Below are positions 1-7,030 of a stretch of DNA of 17,922 bases, piece after piece (within the stretch, counting starts at the first letter, position 1; each line of letters opens with the position of its first letter). Below the pieces are notes generated by a model, which saw only the letters and a list, made by a program, of their open reading frames with translations, was not told where the DNA came from and made no database searches. The stretch is from Alphaproteobacteria bacterium (GTDB lineage Bacteria > Pseudomonadota > Alphaproteobacteria > UBA828): the NCBI GenBank assembly GCA_022826345.1, contig JAJDVB010000188.1:1-17922 (forward strand). Direction: 5' to 3'. The translations under genes were made by a program, and so were the position numbers.

Positions 1-360
1 TCCGGCCAGATTATCGGCGTTGCCGCACTCATCATCATCCTCCGACGGTGAGACTCGATCACCACAGTCTATGGAGGTTGTCCCGTCCATCACCACAACA
101 TATTGAGATAATGAGTCAATTTGGAGCGCGTTTGGTATGAGGACTCCTCCCCATACCCCCCATTTGTAGAATTCCGCCGTGAAGACATTTCCGGTGCTGT
201 CGACCGGTACAAGTCGAAACTCGCCAGTGGTGCTTTGCGTGAATTCGCCGGCGGGCTCAACCGGGTCAGTGGTCACCATCCCCGTATCGCCACCACTACC
301 GCCGCCACCGCAACCGGCGACGAGCAACAACGCGCCTACCAGAACTGCCATACGTCTCAT
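1..360 (-). CDS. Putative lipoprotein, 3' end outside window
   Basis: The first 120 codons of a gene are visible; it continues past the left edge. The start at 360 is backed by a Shine-Dalgarno GGGGAG at 368-373 with a 7-nt spacer. Residues 1-17 form a lipoprotein signal peptide: Arg-Arg at 2-3, a hydrophobic core and a lipobox L-V-A-G-Cys17. A Gly/Ser-rich linker (GGGGSGG) follows the cysteine. The mature part is Thr/Val/Asp-rich with a WGVWGG stretch near residue 65, then two Cys residues around an acidic run (SEDDDEC), suggesting an exported beta-rich domain. By the lipobox rule it should be lipidated and membrane anchored. I do not recognise the family. An in-frame ATG 27 codons upstream exists but would bury the signal peptide, so I reject it. 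Confidence 0.75.
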   Translation of the reverse strand, partial: MRRMAVLVGALLLVAGCGGGGSGGDTGMVTTDPVEPAGEFTQSTTGEFRLVPVDSTGNVFTAEFYKWGVWGGVLIPNALQIDSLSQYVVVMDGTTSIDCGDRVSPSEDDDECGNADNLAG

Positions 361-620
361 TTCCACTCTCCCCGCAAGTGGAAGCGGTCGTGACCCTTGC
401 GATCGCACCGCTTTGCCGCTGCTGGCGTCGTAGGCGATCATGACACGAACGCCGCACACCGAGCACCGCACTATGGTTCGGGGGTGTCAGTTGAAGAAAG
501 AGGCTCACCCACCTTCCATCGCGACCCAAATCGTCGGCTCCACCCGCCCGCAGCGGCATCCTGTACATGGGAGCAAGTAGACTAAGGCGGCTTTGAGAAC
601 CCTCAAAGGAAACTGACAAA

Positions 621-650
621 TACGCCCCCTAGTATACTGGGGGTGAGTGC
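621..650. promoter_or_regulatory. Palindrome with C5/G5 arms, CsoR/RcnR-like operator candidate
   Basis: The core at 625-643 reads CCCCCTAGTATACTGGGGG: five C, an 8-bp palindrome AGTATACT, then five G. With its right flank it gives TACTGGGGGTGAGTG. This resembles the type-1 operator known for the CsoR/RcnR/FrmR repressor family (TACT, a G-tract, then AGTA). No gene of that family and no metal transporter lies in the window, so the assignment rests on sequence form only. It could equally be an unrelated dyad or a hairpin in a transcript. Confidence 0.3.
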
Positions 651-1099
651 CGGCGTAGCGGAGTGCACAAACTGAGCGTAGTACTGACAACTGAACTACA
701 AGAGCCGTGTTGCGGAGTTTGTGACAACGACTATTTGTTCCGGGCGACGTTGTCCAACGCCTTGGACCTTGGTAAGATCCAGAATTGAGGTCATGCGGCA
801 TGCTGCCTTATCCTTCGTGATCTTGTTGTCGTCCTCATGAGCGAGGGGGTGAAGGTCTCAACTCATTCCTCCACACTCCCTAAAAACGGTTTAGACACAC
901 CCGTTAGCGGGGCCAACTGACATGGCAAATACAATCTCAGCACCCACTTCCTACTCCCAACCACCAAAAGCTCCCTTCGATGCGGCACAGCGCAGCCATA
1001 GACGAAGGAGACTGGACCGCATTTGACGGGGGTTCACTTTGGCAATACAATACTCACGTCGCACTTTCGTATGCGAATCGTAATCTGCTGTCCGTTCCC

Positions 1100-1105
1100 G
1101 AGGAG
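1100..1105 (+). promoter_or_regulatory. Ribosome-binding site GAGGAG for TTG start at 1113
   Basis: GAGGAG with a 7-nt spacer to TTG 1113 is the only strong Shine-Dalgarno in front of this AT-rich frame. It supports a TTG start here over the TTG at 1023 or the ATG at 1070, which lack a site of this quality. Confidence 0.5.
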
Positions 1106-1112
1106 CCTTGAT

Positions 1113-1669
1113 TTGAAGGCAAACATTAGAAGAGAGATTCGCAAACCGTTTGTAGTTTCTTCGGATGACATCAGGAATTTGGCTGAAATTATTAAAACTA
1201 AGGCAGCAAAATCAAGATAAATATCGATGGTAAGAATGAACTAGCAGTTACACTGTGCCAGGAGATTGAAACGAGAGTAAAGATGATGCGTCCGTGGTAT
1301 TCCAAATATACGATCATCCGAGGAACCCATATATTCTGGGCACTAACCTTAATTGTTATGGGCGCAGCGATTGGATCAATCCAATTACTGTTTGGGGACA
1401 ACTCGGACAAGCAGTTCTCTGTTAGTGATACTGTTGCTGCTACTTTCGTAGTAGTATTTATTGTGGGTACAGTAGCATTAGCATGCAGTACTACATTATC
1501 AAAATATGTATTGAAAATGCGCCAATGGCTATTTCCCGCCGGCGTTTTCCTGATAGGGCACCAATGCTATATTGATAAAGAAACCGATAAGTGGCGCCGA
1601 CCTATACTGATCGCATTTTTTGTCACTATTCCTTTAGCTCTTGCTGGTCTGATTTACGAAGTTTTGTAG
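1113..1669 (+). pseudogene. AT-rich membrane protein gene, apparent -1 frameshift near 1209
   Basis: Two overlapping pieces read as one protein. Piece 1 starts at TTG 1113, with Shine-Dalgarno GAGGAG at 1100-1105 and a 7-nt spacer, and runs to TAA 1218-1220. It includes a soluble stretch ending FVVSSDDIRNLAEIIK. Shifting back one base in the A run at 1208-1211 joins it to the frame that continues through INIDGKNELAV and RPWYSKY to TAG 1667-1669. The joined product would be about 185 residues: a basic, soluble N-terminal third and then three hydrophobic segments (near IFWALTLIVMGA, ATFVVVFIVGTVALA and ILIAFFVTIPLALAGLI). Codon use is AT-rich and unlike all neighbours, suggesting transfer. Proteins of this layout, soluble head plus WYS motif then membrane helices, occur as uncharacterised accessory genes. 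Alternatives are two separate proteins (ATG 1283 has a modest GAGAG upstream), an assembly error in the homopolymer, or a larger internal deletion. Confidence 0.55.
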
Positions 1670-1788
1670 CGTTCAGTTGCGTCTGCAAGCTGTTGTTACA
1701 GATGGGGTAGTCGCGCGACAGTCTCAGACCGATGGTCGATTAGCGACCAGTGCCAGACTTGCGGGGGGGGTAACCGGTATCAGGCCGC

Positions 1789-2769
1789 CTAGCGCACGAG
1801 ATCGAGGCAGGCGTCCACGATGTGCCGGGCGCTCATGCCGTAGCGCGCGCGGATGCGGTCGGTCGGGCCGACGACGGCGAACTCGTCGGGCATGCCAACC
1901 AAGCGCATGGGCGTCGGCCGCTTGATCGCCAGAAGCTCCGCCACCGCGCCGCCGAGCCCGCCGGTCAGATGATGCTCCTCGGCAGTCACGATGCCGCGCG
2001 TCTCCTCGGCGGCGGCCAGGATCGCATCCTCGTCGAGCGGCTTGACCGTGGACATGTTGAGGACACGCGCGCCGATACCCTGCCCCGCCAGCTCCTCGGC
2101 GGCAGCCACGGCCGGCGCCACCAGGGCCCCGCAGGCGATCACGGTCACGTCCGAGCCCTCGGCGAGACACGCGGCCTTGCCGAGACTGAACGGCGCATCG
2201 ACCGGCGTCACCGGAGGCTCCGGCACGCGCCCGCCGAGGCGGATGTAAGCAGGGCCGTCGATCCCGTCGGTCGCCAGCGTCGCGTGCCACGCCTCGTGGG
2301 CGTCCGCCGGCACCAGCACCGTCATGTTGGGCAGGCTCCGCATCAGCGCGAGGTCCTCCAGCGCGTGATGGGTGCCGCCCGAGACGGCAAGCGAGACCCC
2401 GCTCGCCGCCGCGCCGATCACCACGCGCTGATCGGCGTAGGCGACTTCGTTGCGGATCTGCTCCATGGAGCGCGCGGTGATGAAGGGCGCGTAGCCGCAG
2501 ACGAAGGGGCGAAGCCCCGTGGTGGCAAGCCCCGCGGCCACGCCCATGGCGTTCTGCTCGGCGATGCCCACGTCGATAACCCGCGCGGGCGCGTGCTCGA
2601 TGAAGCCCCGGAGCCCGATCAGGTCGAGCGTGTCGGCACCGACCGCCACCACCCGCTCGTCGCGCCTGCCGAGCTCGGTCACCGCAAGCCCGAAGGCCAA
2701 TCGCGATTGGTTGGCCGCCGCCTTGACCCAGGCGGGCTCGGCCCCGTTGCCCTGCGTGGCCGCGCTCAT
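1789..2769 (-). CDS. Transketolase, C-terminal subunit
   Basis: The product has 326 residues and covers the pyrimidine-binding and C-terminal domains of transketolase. The family transfers two-carbon ketol units between sugar phosphates using thiamine diphosphate. The catalytic glutamate that activates the cofactor is Glu71 in GIAEQNAMG. The stretch GGTHHALEDLALMRSLPNM and the following VLVPADAHE are typical of the pyrimidine domain. The C-terminal domain ends with the form seen in the split and DXS-like branch (VTAEEHHLTGGLG). The ATG at 2769 overlaps the stop of the N-terminal subunit (ATGA), so the two are translationally coupled and should form one enzyme. Nothing follows it on the same strand. 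The pathway is probably the non-oxidative pentose phosphate route, but split transketolases also serve sugar catabolism, so the exact substrate is open. Confidence 0.9.
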   Translation of the reverse strand: MSAATQGNGAEPAWVKAAANQSRLAFGLAVTELGRRDERVVAVGADTLDLIGLRGFIEHAPARVIDVGIAEQNAMGVAAGLATTGLRPFVCGYAPFITARSMEQIRNEVAYADQRVVIGAAASGVSLAVSGGTHHALEDLALMRSLPNMTVLVPADAHEAWHATLATDGIDGPAYIRLGGRVPEPPVTPVDAPFSLGKAACLAEGSDVTVIACGALVAPAVAAAEELAGQGIGARVLNMSTVKPLDEDAILAAAEETRGIVTAEEHHLTGGLGGAVAELLAIKRPTPMRLVGMPDEFAVVGPTDRIRARYGMSARHIVDACLDLVR

Positions 2770-3596
2770 GCGGGCTCTCCCAGCTCGGCCATGGCCTTCT
2801 CGTAGACCTCGTCGCTCACTGCGTTGTTGTGCCAGAGGTAGGTGTCCTCGGCGAAGCTCGTGCCCTTGCCCTTCACGGTATGCGCGATGAGCAGCGAGGG
2901 CCTGTCGGGCGCCGCGGGCAGCGCGTCCAGCGCATCCACGATCTCCGCCATGTCGTGCCCGTCGCACTCGCGCACGGACCAGCCGAAGGTGCGCCACTTG
3001 TCGGCCAAGGGCTCCAGCCCCAGCATCTCGTGGACGTGGCCGCTCTGCTGCACCTTGTTGTAGTCGAGGATGGCGGTGAGCCGGAGCGGCGCCAGGTGGG
3101 CTGCCGCCATCGCCGCCTCCCAGTTGGAGCCTTCCTGCAGCTCGCCGTCGCCCAGCATCACCACGGTACGCCACTCCTTGCCCTGCAGCCGGGACCCGAG
3201 CGCCATGCCGAGCCCGACCGAGAGGCCGTGGCCGAGGGCGCCGGTGCACATCTCGACGCCGGGGACCTTGATGTCCGGGTGCATGCCAAACCGCGATTCG
3301 TAGGCGTAGAAGGTGTCGATGAACCCGTCGTCGACGAAGCCCGCCTGGGCCAGCACCGCGCCGAGCGCCGTGTTGGCGTGCCCCTTGGAGAGCACGAAGC
3401 GGTCGCGCTCGGGCCAGTCGGGCTCGTCGGGCCGGAGGTTGAGGTGGTGGAAGTAGAGCGCGGCCAGCAGGTCGGCCGCCGAAAGCGAGCCCCCCATGTG
3501 GCCGGAGCCCGCCGCTCGCAGCGCCCGCCACGTGTTGCGCCGGATATCGAGCGCCTGCTCGCGGAGTGCGCGCAGGAGCGCCTCCCTATTGCTCAC
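2766..3596 (-). CDS. Transketolase, N-terminal (TPP-binding) subunit
   Basis: The product has 276 residues and corresponds to the N-terminal half of transketolase, which binds the diphosphate of thiamine diphosphate. Visible are His33 in GSGHMGGSLS, His73 in LSKGHANTALG, GALGHGLSVGLG at about 119-130, and the TPP signature from GDGELQEGSNWE (149-160) to Asn180. I chose GTG 3596 because GAGGGAGG lies at 3605-3612 with an 8-nt spacer and the family's first helix starts right after it. The frame stays open up to 3701, but the extra residues look like non-coding translation. It is first in a two-gene operon with the C-terminal subunit, overlapping by the ATGA. The preceding 196 bp should hold the promoter, but no consensus pair is evident. 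Confidence 0.92.
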   Translation of the reverse strand: MSNREALLRALREQALDIRRNTWRALRAAGSGHMGGSLSAADLLAALYFHHLNLRPDEPDWPERDRFVLSKGHANTALGAVLAQAGFVDDGFIDTFYAYESRFGMHPDIKVPGVEMCTGALGHGLSVGLGMALGSRLQGKEWRTVVMLGDGELQEGSNWEAAMAAAHLAPLRLTAILDYNKVQQSGHVHEMLGLEPLADKWRTFGWSVRECDGHDMAEIVDALDALPAAPDRPSLLIAHTVKGKGTSFAEDTYLWHNNAVSDEVYEKAMAELGEPA

Positions 3597-3604
3597 CGTC
3601 CCGG

Positions 3605-3612
3605 CCTCCCTC
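3605..3612 (-). promoter_or_regulatory. Ribosome-binding site fixing the GTG start of the transketolase N subunit
   Basis: The minus strand reads GAGGGAGG, 8 nt before GTG 3596. This decides against the upstream in-frame ATG at 3701. Confidence 0.7.
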
Positions 3613-3792
3613 TGGGTCCCCACGCAGTGTGACGCCGCGCGCCACCCTTGGGCGACGCGGCATGCACTCTCTTTACCACGGCGGATTGAAGCAACCACCA
3701 CCCGGCTCGATCCGAGGGAGTTTGGCGGCCTGGGCGATCACCCGAATGCGCCTTGGACGAACCGTCGGACTGTCCGAACGGGCGAGGTCAGC

Positions 3793-4437
3793 TCAGGGCT
3801 CGGGCCGGATGAAGCGAAACCCTTCCCGCAATTCGGCAATGTCGATGCTTCCCCAGCATCGGGCAGTCAACTGCGCGCCCCTTGGCGGGAAAGCTCCGTG
3901 TATTACCTTGATACCCTTGGTCTCGAGAAACTCGGCCACTGGCACGAAGTCGCGGTCGGACGAGACCAGAACTGCGACGTCGTAGTTGTCGACCCAGGCG
4001 AGGCTGATCATGTCCGTTGCCATGCGGACATCGATGCCCTTCTCTTCGGTTCCGCGCATGTCGGCACCGCAAGCAGGGCATACGGCCACCGCCGTATGGC
4101 AGGTGGGGCACGCAGGCGGCGAACGCCTCCTCTGACGCGGAACGATCGATACGCTCACGCCGGGAAACGTGTCCACCACTCTCGTCGCCCATCGGTGAAG
4201 TTTTCGATCCGCTTCACTGGCCGGATCATATGAACCGTAGAAATTCAGTCCTTGATAGTCGCCAGCGCCGGCGGCATCGACGACCGCGGCCGCGGCACGG
4301 GAGAGCACCGACCCAAGCCGAGACCAGTCTGTGCGGAAGGCCCCGTCTGCATCCCGCATGGAGAGAGTGTAGTTCCAGAAATCGACGAACACCCGCACGC
4401 GATGGCGGGGCCCTGGAGCCGGCTCGTCATTGGGCAT
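3793..4437 (-). CDS. NYN/PIN-like domain protein with zinc-ribbon insert
   Basis: The product has 214 residues and is a NYN (LabA-like PIN) domain protein. This metal-dependent nuclease fold is generally thought to cut RNA. The first strand carries VFVDFWNYT with Asp19 and Asn22. The acidic set continues with Asp136 (KGIDVRMATDM), Asp142, and Asp161/Asp163 in VSSDRDFVPVAEFLE. Between strands lies a four-cysteine ribbon, CPTC (110-113) and CPAC (120-123), spaced by six residues and preceded by a basic run RQRRR (101-105). That looks like a zinc-binding, nucleic-acid-facing insert. ATG 4437 is chosen because the NYN strand begins soon after and because a stem-loop at 4456-4478 lies just upstream; the frame itself is open to ATG 4545. 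No strong Shine-Dalgarno is seen. It appears to be a single-gene unit. Target and partners are unknown. Confidence 0.8.
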   Translation of the reverse strand: MPNDEPAPGPRHRVRVFVDFWNYTLSMRDADGAFRTDWSRLGSVLSRAAAAVVDAAGAGDYQGLNFYGSYDPASEADRKLHRWATRVVDTFPGVSVSIVPRQRRRSPPACPTCHTAVAVCPACGADMRGTEEKGIDVRMATDMISLAWVDNYDVAVLVSSDRDFVPVAEFLETKGIKVIHGAFPPRGAQLTARCWGSIDIAELREGFRFIRPEP

Positions 4438-4455
4438 CTTGGGATCCACAAAACA

Positions 4456-4478
4456 CAGGGACGCGCGAGGCGTCCCTG
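4456..4478 (-). terminator. Perfect 9-bp stem-loop upstream of the NYN gene
   Basis: CAGGGACGC (4456-4464) pairs with GCGTCCCTG (4470-4478) around a 5-nt loop. On the minus strand it is followed by TGTTTTGTGG, only a weak U run. It could be an attenuator in the NYN leader, or a chance repeat if translation starts at 4545. Confidence 0.3.
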
Positions 4479-4677
4479 GGGTGATGATAATCGGACTCCG
4501 TGTCTCCCTGTCTGGGCGGTAGTCCGATGGGTTATGTTGAAGCAAAATCTATGCCCACACGATCGGCTCTGCAACCTGATTCGTGAGCCAGCGCATCGGG
4601 GCTCGTCACACCCGTTCGAGCCGGGGACGCAACGCACCCTAGTTCCGCTTACACCGAATTGCTCTTACGCTTGCCGT

Positions 4678-5076
4678 ATGACCGGGCAGGGAAGCCACGC
4701 GCCGAGCGCGGCGGACATCGAACAGATCGCGGATCGGGAATACCGCCGCATCCCCGCGTTTATGCGCGAAAAGGTCGACCCGGTGATGATCCGGGTCGTG
4801 GACTTTCCCAGCGACGAGGTGCAGGAGGAGATGGAGCTGGAGAGCCCCTACGAGCTGCTCGGCCTCTATCAGGGTGTCTCCCTCGACCAGAGCGGGGTGC
4901 ACGACATCCGCGAGGATGTCGACATGATCTTCCTCTACCGCCGGCCGCTGCTCGACTACTGGGTCGAGACCGGCAACAGTCTGGAGGACGTGGTCCGCCA
5001 CGTGCTCATCCACGAGATCGGCCATCACTTCGGCCTCTCGGACGAGGACATGGAACGCATCGAGGAAGCCGGATGA
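4678..5076 (+). CDS. Minimal zincin-type metallopeptidase family protein
   Basis: The product has 132 residues, the normal length for the family (Pfam Zincin_1, often named metallopeptidase family protein). The zinc motif is complete: His112-Glu113-x-x-His116-x-x-Gly119-x-x-Asp122 in HEIGHHFGLSDED. The middle block MELESPYELLGLYQGVSL (about 52-69) and the DVDMIFLYRRPLLDYW stretch are typical of the alphaproteobacterial members. The family has the metzincin-like motif but its natural substrate is not established. ATG 4678 fits the family start. The frame is open much further upstream, but that part has no protein-like character. There is no clear Shine-Dalgarno, so initiation may be weak or leaderless. 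It converges with thpR, with 30 bp between the stop codons. Confidence 0.88.
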   Translation: MTGQGSHAPSAADIEQIADREYRRIPAFMREKVDPVMIRVVDFPSDEVQEEMELESPYELLGLYQGVSLDQSGVHDIREDVDMIFLYRRPLLDYWVETGNSLEDVVRHVLIHEIGHHFGLSDEDMERIEEAG

Positions 5077-5106
5077 CGCGGCGCGCGCCGGTGTCTTCGT
5101 CGACGA

Positions 5107-5658
5107 CTACTCGTCCGCAACCGCCAGCGGATAACTGGCCTCCACCTCGTAATGTGCACCGCCTGCGCCGAGGTGGCTCGAGAACAGCTCGAACGAGCGC
5201 ACCGCAAACGGCCCGCTGTTGAACATGCCGTGGTAGGAGACGAAGTCTTGCATCCGGTGGGCCGGCACGCGCGCGGTAAGGCGCGCGAGGGTGACGTGGG
5301 GCGCGAAATTGCGGCCGTCTGGCTCGAAGCCGAGGCTGGTGATGGTGGCCTCGGTGCGCTCGCGCAGGTGCGTGAGCGCCGGGTTCGGCACCACGCCGGC
5401 CCAGACGATGCGCGCCCGCCCGCGTGGCGGGAAGTGTCCGACACCATCCAGCGTCAGCGTAAAGGCCTCCGCTTCGATGTCCCCGAGCGCATCTCCGATC
5501 TCGCGGAAGGCGCTGCCGTCCACCTCGCCGATGAAACGCAGCGTCAGGTGCATCTGCTCCGCGCTCTGCCAGCGCGCCCCCGGCAGTCCGCCGCGCAACC
5601 CCTCCATGCGGCGGCGCACGTCCTCCGGCAGCGCGAGCGCGACGAAGAGGCGGATCAT
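5107..5658 (-). CDS. thpR: RNA 2',3'-cyclic phosphodiesterase (2H family)
   Basis: The product has 183 residues and is a 2H phosphoesterase of the ThpR/LigT type, cytoplasmic. These enzymes hydrolyse RNA 2',3'-cyclic phosphates to 2'-phosphates and were first described as 2'-5' RNA ligases. The two catalytic HxTx motifs are present at the expected spacing: HLTL at 37-40 and HVTL at 121-124. The N-terminus MIRLFVALALPEDV is characteristic and fixes the start. GGGAGGG lies upstream of ATG 5658, with a rather long spacer. The gene follows tesA on the same strand with 24 bp between them, so the two are probably co-transcribed. Length and motifs look intact. Confidence 0.92.
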   Translation of the reverse strand: MIRLFVALALPEDVRRRMEGLRGGLPGARWQSAEQMHLTLRFIGEVDGSAFREIGDALGDIEAEAFTLTLDGVGHFPPRGRARIVWAGVVPNPALTHLRERTEATITSLGFEPDGRNFAPHVTLARLTARVPAHRMQDFVSYHGMFNSGPFAVRSFELFSSHLGAGGAHYEVEASYPLAVADE

Positions 5659-5682
5659 CGGCCGGCGGCCCTCCCCTGCCCC

Positions 5683-6340
5683 TCAGCCGCCCTTGTACCC
5701 GGCGATGACGGCCACCACATGGGGCAGGATGCGCCGCACGATCTCGGCCACGCCGGCCGCGTTGGGATGGATACCGTCCGACTGGTTGAGGTCGGGCTCC
5801 ATGGCCACCCCCTCAAGAAAGAACGGATAGAACGCCACCCCATGCCTGGCGGCGAGGCGCTCATAGACGGCATGGAACGCGGCTTCGTAGTCGGGGCCGA
5901 AGTTGGCCGGCGCCCGCATGCCCGCGAGCAGCACAGCCGCGCCGGAGTCGCCGGTTCGCGTCAGGATCGCGTCGAGATTGGCCTCCATCTGGTCGGTCGG
6001 CAGCCCGCGCAGACCGTCGTTGGCGCCGAGCTCGACGATCACGATTTCCGGCTCGTCGGCGAGCACCCAGTCGAGCCGCGCCAGCCCGCCGGCGCTGGTA
6101 TCGCCGGAGACCCCGGCGTCGATCACCCGCCAGGCGTGGCCCCCGGTCCTGAGCGCGGCTTCCAGACGCGCCGGAAAGGCGTCCTCGCGCGGCAGTCCGA
6201 AGCCGGCGGTCAGGCTATCGCCGAGCACGGTGATGCGGGGCTCCTCGGCGGCGCCCGGCAGCGGGTCGAGCAGCAGGAGCCACGCGCACAAGGCGGCTCC
6301 GATCCACGTTGCAACGCGGCCGGGGGAGCGGCGGGATGAC

Positions 6341-6342
<2 letters not shown>
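5683..6342 (-). CDS. tesA: GDSL/SGNH arylesterase, TesA-like, exported
   Basis: The product has 219 residues. A signal peptide spans about 1-32 (RR, hydrophobic core ATWIGAALCAWLLLL, likely cleavage near GAA-EE), placing the enzyme in the periplasm. The SGNH blocks are complete: GDSL with nucleophile Ser43, Gly80 in VSGDTS, Asn108 in LGANDG, and Asp189/His192 in DGIHPN. TesA-type enzymes are esterases/lysophospholipases with thioesterase activity. The start at 6342 is the only usable one ahead of the signal peptide, and it overlaps the start codon of the divergent ABC gene. E. coli has the same tesA/ybbA/ybbP neighbourhood, which suggests a functional link with the exporter. thpR lies 24 bp downstream. 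Confidence 0.92.
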
Positions 6343-7024
<682 letters not shown>

Positions 7025-7030
7025 GGCCCG

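Larger units (their letters stand above)
361..1112. other. Intergenic / accessory region without a supported gene
   Basis: No open frame in this 750-bp stretch has a ribosome-binding site together with protein-like composition. The first about 100 bp are upstream sequence of the minus-strand lipoprotein gene. The middle holds the palindrome described separately at 621-650. A short inverted repeat pairs GACAACG (about 722) with CGTTGTC (about 750). The base composition falls gradually from the genome's usual high GC towards the AT-rich gene on the right, as expected at the edge of an acquired segment. A decayed mobile element is possible, but I could not recognise one. Confidence 0.5.

Noticed and set aside
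790..900. Minus-strand stretch with a GGAGGAATG context and a short Arg/Thr-rich micro-frame, as at the start of some transposase genes
   Set aside because: The frame ends after about 15 codons and no transposase motif or terminal repeat could be recognised.
1733..1749. 6-bp stem TGGTCG/CGACCA after the transketolase genes
   Set aside because: The stem is short and no U tract follows on the minus strand, so it does not qualify as an intrinsic terminator.
1822..2805. Long plus-strand frame across the transketolase C subunit
   Set aside because: The product is a low-complexity Arg/His/Gly-rich shadow. The minus strand has complete transketolase motifs.
3762..3781. Imperfect palindrome around CGGACTGTCCG after the NYN gene
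   Set aside because: There is no U run and no loop for a terminator, and no regulator nearby. It may be chance in GC-rich DNA.
4560..4640. tRNA-like stretch with GTTCGA and a GGCTC/GAGCC stem
   Set aside because: The acceptor stem cannot be formed and the anticodon arm is too wide (15-nt loop). It does not fold as a cloverleaf on either strand.
4252..4677. In-frame extension upstream of the metallopeptidase
   Set aside because: The extra residues lack protein character, overlap the antisense NYN gene and precede the point where the family starts.
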